From assembly GCF_050624435.1 (NCBI RefSeq), contig NC_134534.1:67913501-67977500 (forward strand): a DNA stretch of 64,000 nucleotides, written 5' to 3'. The DNA comes from Tenrec ecaudatus. Lineage: Eukaryota; Chordata; Mammalia; Afrosoricida; Tenrecidae. The position numbers were made by a program, and so were the translations under genes. Below, piece after piece: positions 56,978 to 64,000 of the stretch (its first letter is position 1; the number at the start of each line of letters is the position of its first letter). The notes under the pieces are model-generated. The model saw only the letters and a list, made by a program, of their open reading frames with translations. It made no database searches and was not told the DNA's origin.

Positions 56978-57266
56978 AGGCTATGTAACATAAGTCAGGC
57001 ACAAAAGGACAAATGCTAATGTTATCTTACTTGTGTAAAAATCAGGAATAGAGACTAAATACATATCTAGTATAGAAACTAAAATCTATTGTCAGGGGTT
57101 ACCAGAAATGGAAGGAGGAGGAGGAGGAGGAAGTCATCTAGGGGAGCTGCTCTTAGGTTTTCTGTTGGGGTGATAAAAAACACTGGAAACAGATAGTGGG
57201 GACAGCTGGACGACATGGCAGACGTAATGAATGTCACTGAACTGTATGTGCAAAAAGGTTGAAATT

Positions 57267-57301
<35 letters not shown>

Positions 57302-57322
57302 GCACAATTAAAAATAATAATA
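56978..57322 (+). mobile_element. L1M 3' UTR with (TA)n in its tail
   Basis: 'cataagtcaggcacaaaagg', 'acaaatgctaatgttatctt', 'ggggttaccagaaatggaag', 'gaatgtcactgaactgtatg' and 'tgcaaaaaggttgaaatt' follow the order of old L1M 3' UTRs. It includes a GGA-repeat (57115-57137) and a TA-repeat (57271-57298). Confidence 0.75.
57271..57298. repeat. (TA)n microsatellite
   Basis: A pure AT run in the L1M tail. Confidence 0.93.
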
Positions 57323-58724
57323 AATGTCCTTATAATTTAAAGCCCTTTGTGACAAGGTTCTTGTTTCCAGTTTACAGTATCCTGACACATAAATGAAAAA
57401 TAAGTATAAGATCAGAAACATTTTCCAACAAAGAGAATACATACTTAAGACATACGCGACTAACCTCAAATTACTTAAATGTTTTCCTGTCTCAACCAGT
57501 GTCTGGAAGGTTACAGTACTTAGCAGGTGGGTTTTGTGAGGAAAAAAAACAAAACAAACTCCAGGGTTACATAGACGGAGCTTCCCACCAGGGCCGGTCT
57601 TTTGGGAAAAGTAGCTAAAACCAACTAACCGAATTCTGAGCGAACAGTGTTATCATGGGGAAGCATTAAATGTCTTATTTGACAAAAACCCCAGCAACAT
57701 ATTCTGACTCAAGGACGGTGAGTGCGTTGCTCACGAATTCCTGTAATTCGATGCTTCATGTGGAAAACACAGCTTAGTCCAGCGCAGGAGATGGCAGAGG
57801 CGAGCACGGCAGAAAGCCCCAACAAGAGCGCTGCCGGGGGCAGCCAGCAAAAGTGGCTTGTTCCTGGAGAAGCGCTCAGACTTTCTCCCTAAGACACGCT
57901 CTTAACCCGGAACTGAAGTCATTCCTGGAGGTCACCTTGCAGTCAAACCCTCGCTAGTCCTATAACACAAACAATACCGCCCTGAGGAATGTGTGCCTGA
58001 GAACAATCCTCCACAGAATACTCAGAGTCACCTCTGCCCAAGAGCAAAGCCAAGGAAGGAGAGGCAGGCTGACTGGAAGGACAGAAGGGGCACCTCAGAG
58101 TAGATGTGGGAAGGATGTGGGCCCCGTGCTGGCGTGGCAATCAATATCACAAAATAATGTGGGTCCAACTTATTGAAGGGAGCCATTTGCTGTGTGAACT
58201 TTCATCCAAGACACAGTGAAATGTTCAGAAGAAAAACAATATGCTGCTTGTCAACAATGGTCCTTGCTAATACTAAATCTAATGTCCATAGTCAAAGCAT
58301 CCACGCTAGTGGGCCATGGTGGGCCTTCAGGATGGTGTGTACAAAATGCTGAATTGGAGTGATGGTCAGATGAAATGGAGAGATGAGATAATAGCTCAGA
58401 GATAATGTTAAATGGGCTCTAGCCAAGCCAAGGCTATCAGGTTTCTCTGAAATGGCGTGTGACTTCCCTGGAATATCAGTTTACTTTGGGTCCTTGCCAT
58501 TTGTCTAGGGAACAGATTCCATGTCGGGGCATTGCCATCTGCTGGTGACTCTCCTCTGAGAGACTACTGGGCAGAAATTGAGGGACAGTGCCTCACCCCG
58601 TCACACACTTTATCACTCAGCAAGTAGTGATTACTTTTCCATGATGAAAATTAGACTCTTGTCTATCCCTTTGGAAACCAGCAAAAATTTCCCAAGTTTG
58701 TAGAGCATTAAAAAACCTACAACT
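57323..58724. other. unassigned block, GC-richer core
   Basis: 57560-58140 is GC-richer than its surroundings ('caagagcgctgccggggg', 'gcaggagatggcagaggcga') and matches nothing I can name. It could be an LTR or other unplaced repeat, or unique sequence. Frames are short (65 codons or fewer). The rest is AT-rich. Confidence 0.4.
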
Positions 58725-58919
58725 CCTGCCAGCAAGTCCATTCTGACTCACAGCGACCTGGCATAGTGGTTTACATATTGGGCTGTGAGTCAAAGGGTCA
58801 GCGGTTCCAATCACTAGCCGCCCCACAGAAGAAAGCTGAGACTGTCTACTGGGAAGATTGGCAGTCCAGGAAACCCACAGGGTTACTTCTACTCTGTCCT
58901 GCTGGGTCCCCATGAAGTA
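58725..58919 (+). mobile_element. AfroSINE, with a short inverted AfroSINE piece at its head
   Basis: 58725-58756 ('gccagcaagtccattctgac', 'tcacagcgacc') reads as a minus-strand tail fragment. 58757-58919 is a plus-strand copy: 'ctggcatagtggtttacata', 'ttgggctgtgagtcaaaggg', 'actagccgccccacagaaga' and 'ggaaacccacagggttactt', ending 'ctgctgggtccccatgaa'. Confidence 0.75.
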
Positions 58920-60190
58920 GAGCATGTATCTCAAAAAGGAAGAGAGAGATTAATGATAAGTACATCTTCTGAAATGATCGATTTGGTCACTGCATCTACA
59001 GAAGAAATTGTTTTCATGTAAAAATATGCAAGTATTAACCCATTTCGATAAACAGAATGATGGTTCCTGTGCTTCAGAGAAACAGATTTGTGACGCATTG
59101 GCTTACCTGAGCCCATATTTCACTGTTAAGTCTTCAGCCGCCCCTAAGAGATCTAATGTGTTGAGGGATGTATTTTCCACGTGGTGAACAGAGTAGAAAG
59201 AAAGGTCTGATAATCTCCTTCTGAAAAATCAACCAATAAAAACCCTATGGGTCCTGAGTCAGGGTGACGCAATGGTAACTACCAACAGCAAGAGGCAAAC
59301 AAAAGAGGGTGTTTTGTTTTTTTCATTAACTTCCAGGCATAAAGCTGCTGCTTCGGCCTCCAATATATAGGTTAAAATGATGTTTTATAGTCATAAAAGT
59401 CCCTGAAAGCATACATATTTTATATTGTAGGTACGGTTATTAGACAAATTTAGTTCTTTGGAACACAGACTATGAATTTTAAGACTATGAAATTTCCCTC
59501 ACCATCTTCCCATTATACCTCTAAAATTGAATAAGGATAAGAAATACAGAATTGGGGAAAAAAGAAATACAGAATTAGCCCCAGATTATTTCCCACTTCT
59601 GTAAAATAGACTCTTTAGAGCAAAACGTTTTTCTCTAAAATACTACAGAACTGCTATTTGAGCAACCCATTCAGAACAGGACCGTTAGTGCTGATTTTTT
59701 AAATATGCTTTGCTGATACAAAAATATGAGGTTCAAGACTTTAAAAGATAAGCCAAAATATTAGAAGACATGATCTATTAGGATTTGCCATCACAATATC
59801 TAGTCTTGAGACAAGGGGCGTTCAACGTTGCTTAATCATAGGAATTTGGAACCATCGAATGCAGAACAAGCCCTTGATCCGTTTCCTTTCCCTTTGTAGA
59901 GGACATCACGGTGACACACACGGAGGCCACAGAGCCAGCCGTCGGGTGTCTGTGGTGGGAAAAAGAACCAAGCTCAGAGGAGAAATTTTCCCTTTATTTA
60001 CTAACTCTGTGACCTTGTTCAAATCATATATCAAAGAGAGAACATCATCTCTTTGAGGTAGCTCAGTCAAAAAACAGCTTTTGAGTCCCAGTTTTGTTTT
60101 GCTTTGATTTTGTGCAATGGAAGTAGGAATTTGGGTAAATTACTCAAATTTAAAGTAAATGAAATTCCCCAAACTATAAGATGAAACAGG
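58920..60190. other. unassigned sequence
   Basis: No gene or clear repeat. AT-rich. Confidence 0.4.
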
Positions 60191-60191
60191 A

Positions 60192-60268
60192 TCAGACAGT
60201 GTTTTATTCAATTCTACATATGTGGTCACTACACATCCAAACTGACTAGACAGCATCTAACAACAATC
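60192..60268 (+). mobile_element. RTE/BovB-like 3' tail fragment
   Basis: 'acagtgttttattcaattct', 'acatatgtggtcactacaca', 'tccaaactgactagacagca' and 'tctaacaacaat' match the RTE terminal ~75 bp (compare 5097-5195). Confidence 0.6.
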
Positions 60269-60269
60269 T

Positions 60270-60830
60270 AAGTGCTGGAATCACGAAATTATTAGAAGAA
60301 AGCCCAGGAATAAATCGTGATCTTCAATTTGACAAGGGATGCCAAAATCATGAGAAAAAAAATAAAACAGATGAATTGAACGCAATACACTTCAACAATG
60401 TTATGCATCAAAGGACATGGTGAAAAAGTACAAAGGCAAAAAGAGAGAAACTGTTTGTAAACCATACTCCTGACAAGCGTTAAATACATAAAGAACCAAC
60501 CCTTACAATTCATTAAGAAAAAGACAACGAAACCAAATTAAAGATGGATGAATGACTTAGACATTTCTTGAAAGAAGATATACAACTGGCCAATAAGCTC
60601 ATGAAAAGATAGTTAAAATCATTAATCACCAGTAAATACAAACAAACACAATGAGACAATGCTGCACACATACTAGAAAGGCTATTAAAATTTTTAAACA
60701 TTAAAAAAAAGTGTCAACCTGTCTTTAAAGAATTGGAACCCTCATACATGCTGGAACAGAAAGTCATGAAGACGCTATGGAAAACAGTCTAGTGGATCCT
60801 CAAAAATTAAGCATAGAAATTCCATATTGC
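60270..60830 (+). mobile_element. L1M ORF2 C-terminal fragment
   Basis: 'gcatcaaaggacatggtgaa', 'gacatttcttgaaagaagat', 'atacaactggccaataagct', 'catgaaaagatagttaaaat' and 'gaattggaaccctcatacat' follow old L1 ORF2 C-terminal order. The frame is destroyed. Confidence 0.75.
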
Positions 60831-61707
60831 TAACTTGCTAGCTGCTAGCTGCCCTGTCCTATTCCATCCGCACACTGGTTGTTATGTTTGAGCCCATCAT
60901 TGCAGTCAGTGTGCCAATCCACCTCATCAAGAATCTTCCTCTCTTTTGCTGCTCTTCCACTTTATGAAGCATGATGGCCTTACCCAGGGACTGGTCTTTC
61001 CTGACAACACACACGTTCAGTAGGTGCGCTGAAGCCTTGGCATCCTTGCCTCTAAGGAGCATTGCAGTTGTACTTCCTCTAAGACAGAGTCTCTTGTTCT
61101 TTTGGCAGTCCCTGATACTTCCAGTAGTCTTCACCAGCACCATTACTAAAATGCAGTGGTTCTTCTTGGCTTTTTATTATTCAATATCCAACATTCGCAT
61201 GCATATGAGGTGATTGAGAATGTCATGGCTTGGGTCAGGTGCACTTTAGTCCTCAAAGTGATACCGTTTGCTTTTAAACACTTTAAAGCTATTTTGTGCA
61301 GCAGATTTACCCCCACGCAATGCATCGTTTGCTCTCTTGACTGTTGCTTCCATGAGCATTGATTATCGACCCAAGCAATATAAAATCTGTGGCCATTTGA
61401 ATATTTTGTCCATTTACCAGGATGTTACCTATTGGTCCAGATGTAAGGGCTTTGGTCTCCTTTACTTTGAGTTGTGATCCATACTGAAGCTGCGATCCTT
61501 GATCTTCATCAGCAAGTGCTTCAAGTCTGCCTCACTTTCAGCAAGCAAGATTGTGCCATCTGCACACTGAGGTTGTTCATAAGGGTTCCTCCAATCCTGA
61601 TGTCAGGGTCTTCATGATGTTGTTCTAGGTTTTTGTTTTGTTTTTGTTTTTTCTGATTTCTTTGCTCAACAAACAGATTGAGTTAGTATAGTGAAAGGAT
61701 GTAACCC

Positions 61708-62655
61708 TAATGCATATCTATATCTATATAGATATCTATATATCTATATAGATATAATTTTATTAGGAACTCCTATAACTCTTATCACAATCCATACATA
61801 CATCAGTTGTGTAAAGCACATTTGTACATTCATTGCCCTCATCGTTCTCAAAACATTTGCTCTCCACTTAAGCCCCTGGCATCAACTCCTCATTTTTTCC
61901 CTCCCTCCCCACTTCCCACCCTCTCATAAACACTTGATAATTTTGTCATATCTTTCCCTGTTTGACGTCTTCTTCACCCACTTTTCTGTTGTCCATTTCC
62001 CAGGGAAGAGGTCAAATGTAGATCCTTGTAATCAGTCACCCCTTTCCAACCCACCTTCCCTCTGCCCTCCCAGTATCGCCACTCACAACACTGGTCCTGA
62101 AGGGATCATCTGCCCTGGATTACCTGTGTTTCCAGTTCCTATCTGTACCAGTATACGTCCTGTGGTCCAGCCAGACTTGCAAGCTAGAATTGGGATCATG
62201 AGAGTAGGGGAGGTGGGGGGGAGGGGAAGCATTTAGGAACTAGAGGAAAGTTGTATTTTTCATCGTTGCTACATTGCACCCTGACGGGCTTGTCTCCTCC
62301 CCAAGACCCTTCTGTAAGGGGATGTCCAGTGGCCTACAAATGGATTTGGGTTGCCACTCCGCACTTGCCCCCTCATTCACAATGATATGATTTTTTGTTC
62401 TGATGATGTCTGAAACCTGATCCCTTCAACACCTTGTGATCACACAGGCTTCTTCCCTGTGGGCTTTGTTGCTTCTGAACTAGATGACCGCTTGTTTACC
62501 TTCAAGCCCTTAAGACCCAAGACGCTATTTCTGTTGATGGCCAGGCACCATCAGCTTTCTTCACCATATTTGCTTATTCACCCGCTTTGTCCCCAGCTAT
62601 TGTGTCAGGAAGGTGAGCATCATAGAATGCCAATTTAATAGAAGAAAGTATTCTA
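61708..62655 (-). mobile_element. L1 3' UTR, 5'-truncated, microsatellite-like tail
   Basis: After a TATC/TAGA-rich tail (61715-61756) come 'aattttattaggaactccta', 'cacaatccatacatacatca', 'tccacttaagcccctggcat', 'gaggtcaaatgtagatcctt', 'ccttcaacaccttgtgatca' and 'gtcaggaaggtgagcatcat', ending 'aagaaagtattct'. The short shared 'ctaatgca' at both junctions may be the target duplication or microhomology. Confidence 0.88.
61714..61756. repeat. TATC/TAGA palindromic simple repeat
   Basis: 'atatctatatctatatagat' and its near-inverted continuation lie at the L1 3' end in place of a plain poly-T. Confidence 0.85.
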
Positions 62656-62884
62656 ATGCACACCTTTCTTGATTTTAAATCAAGTAGTATTTCTTTGTTC
62701 TGTTGAAGCTCCTGAGTTTTGTTCCATGTACAGGTTGTTCATGAGCATAATGAAGTGTTTTGAAATTCCCATTATTCTCAATGATATCCACACAGTCGAA
62801 TGACTTTGCATGATCAATAAAACACAAGTAAATATTTTTCTGGTATTGCGTACAATTAGGTGTATGCCAAAAAGGTTTGACATA

Positions 62885-63525
62885 AGGGCTCAAACAGATA
62901 CTTGTACACCAGTATTCTTTGCAACATCCTGCATGATAATCAAAAGGTTGAAATAACCTATTTCCCTCAAAAAATGACTGAATAAACAAAATGCGATAGT
63001 TCAATAAGATAAAATGAATAAAAGTATGCTATGTAATTTTATGTGTTTCTGTGCATGTGTCTGGCATCTTCTATTCAGTATATATGTACTTTAGCATAAA
63101 ATATTATTGTGGTGAAATACATAAAAATATGATTTCAAGCTATTTAAATGTATATTCTAGCAGGGTTCTGATGGAGTTCTGATACATGCTACAATATAGA
63201 TGCATTCTGAAAATATAATGCTAGATGAGATAAGTCAGACACAAAAGAATAAATTTTGTGTAGCTCTGCTTATATGAAATATCTACAAGAGACAAATTTA
63301 TAGAGACAGACAGTAAATTAAGGTTGCCAGAAACTGAAGGAGGTGGGAATGGGGGAGAATGGGACATTATTGTGTAATAGTTAAAGAAGTTCCATTTGAG
63401 ATAATAAAAGTGTTTCAAGCAAGATGGAACTAATGGTTACACAACCTTGTAAATGTAATTAATCCTGCTAGAATATACATTTAAATAAGTTGAAATCACA
63501 ATTGTATTTTACCACAATCATGTCT
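62885..63525 (+). mobile_element. L1M ORF2 end and 3' UTR
   Basis: 'gctcaaacagatacttgtac', 'tctttgcaacatcctgcatg', 'tctgatacatgctacaatat', 'gataagtcagacacaaaaga', 'ggttgccagaaactgaagga' and 'aattgtattttaccacaatc' follow L1M order. A ~150-bp AT-rich segment (63010-63160) interrupts it. Confidence 0.72.
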
Positions 63526-63539
63526 TAAGTTAAAACTTG

Positions 63540-63812
63540 TACACTGAGTGAAAGAGGTCAGACAAACACACATGAACCCACAAAAATGACTGCATACCAG
63601 CACAGCACAGCACAACTCACCTGCAGAGAGGTGACCTCAGGAGGAGGAGCAGGGGTTGACTAGGAATGTTCTATAGGGTCACTAATGGTCAATATTGGGG
63701 TTTAGGGTTGGGTGTCACAAAAATATATTCATTTGTGTAAAATTCAAAAAATGTCCACTTAAAACACTTTACATACATTTGTTGTGTGGAAATTTTATAT
63801 TTAAAAGCCTGA
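63540..63812 (+). mobile_element. L1M-like 3' UTR remnant (tentative)
   Basis: 'actgagtgaaagaggtcaga' and the AT-rich 'aaaatgtccacttaaaac' resemble another old L1 3' UTR. The middle is unplaced, so this is low confidence. Confidence 0.4.
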
Positions 63813-63817
63813 GTTCT

Positions 63818-64000
63818 ACTTTGTTCTATTAAACTGGCATTCCATGATGCTCACCTCTCTGATACGATCGCTGAGGACAAACGGGTGCATAAGCAAATGT
63901 GGTGAAGAAAGCTGCTGGTGCCTGGCTATCAAAAGATATAACATCTGGGGTCTTAAAGGCTTGACGGTAAACAAGTGGCCATCTAGCTCAGAAACAACAA
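63818..64000 (+). mobile_element. L1 3' UTR, continues past the window
   Basis: 'actttgttctattaaactgg', 'cattccatgatgctcacctc', 'gtggtgaagaaagctgctgg', 'tcaaaagatataacatctgg' and 'aagtggccatctagctcaga' match the younger L1 3' UTR. It is cut by the window edge. Confidence 0.88.

Larger units (their letters stand above)
60832..62865 (-). mobile_element. RTE/BovB-like LINE, split by an L1
   Basis: Two minus-strand parts, 60832-61707 and 62656-62865. The right part encodes QKNIYLCFIDHAKSFDCVD on the minus strand (RT region). The left part continues with the RT downstream text and the C-terminal segment KDQSLGKAIMLHKVEEQQKR with GRFLMRWIGTLTAMMG (60905-61010). On the + strand 'atagtgaaaggatgtaaccc' joins 'cacacctttcttgattttaa' when the L1 is removed. 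It is decayed and inactive. Confidence 0.83.

Noticed and set aside
61691..62236. 181-codon frame starting in a Tyr/Leu/Ile repeat
   Set aside because: It runs through the reverse complement of an L1 3' UTR. The same sequence is broken differently in other copies.
1..64000. Bacterial features: operons, CRISPR arrays, phage or plasmid genes
   Set aside because: No Shine-Dalgarno-led gene chains and no regularly spaced repeats. The window is full of mammalian retroelements, so the search was abandoned.

Overview
This is a vertebrate nuclear, non-coding, repeat-dense window. The dispersed-repeat content points to an afrotherian mammal. There are many copies of the AfroSINE family, whose 3' end reads roughly 'ctatgagtcGGAATCGACTCGATGGCAGTGGGTTTGG'-like in short pieces. 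There are several BovB/RTE-clade LINE fragments and a lineage of L1 with a very long 3' UTR. A SPIN/URR1-like hAT copy and a mariner remnant make a tenrec (Echinops-like) the best guess. That species call is inference from recalled repeat families; I could not run a search.

I find no intact host protein-coding gene, no tRNA or rRNA gene, no CRISPR and no bacterial-type feature. Almost all short open frames are chance frames inside repeats. The one recognisable host-gene sequence is a processed pseudogene of EEF1D (9903-10889). It has a poly-A tail and a 12-bp target duplication, and it sits inside a plus-strand RTE element (9735-11985).

Layout. 0.8-2.5 kb: 5'-truncated L1 3' UTR. 4.6-7.0 kb: head-to-tail array of old AfroSINEs with L1, RTE-tail and LTR insertions. 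8.1 kb: MIR. 9.6-12.0 kb: RTE fragments hosting the EEF1D pseudogene. 12-19.7 kb: decayed near-full-length L1 (copy 1) with a pyrimidine-rich 5' region, broken ORF1, and an ORF2 that has lost its RT domain and carries a second L1 fragment in its endonuclease. 19.7-21.4 kb: older L1M hosting an AfroSINE. 21.4-23.6 kb: truncated L1 with a target duplication. 23.6-27.6 kb: older mammalian repeats (MER5-like, L2, MaLR-type LTR, Tip100-type hAT). 27.6-29.6 kb: minus-strand L1. 30.2-38.5 kb: second near-full-length L1 (copy 2), with recognisable ORF1, RT domain and FADD motif, but many frameshifts and stops. 38.5-46.4 kb: AfroSINE, MIR, an LTR-like repeat, and older and younger L1 3' UTRs. 46.4-48.4 kb: nested stack of RTE, mariner, AfroSINE and L1. 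48.9-50.1 kb: L1 3' ends. 50.1-60.2 kb: sparser region with hAT, RTE and old L1M. 60.2-64 kb: RTE split by an L1, flanked by L1M fragments and running into another L1 3' UTR.

The window reads as a record of successive retrotransposition. L2, MIR, MER and L1M are the oldest layer. RTE, AfroSINE, hAT and mariner follow. The long-3'UTR L1 family is the youngest and inserts into all the others. No novel functional system is evident. The most informative items are the nested insertions with readable target duplications, the AfroSINE array, the deleted mariner, the SPIN-like element and the unusually long L1 3' UTR.
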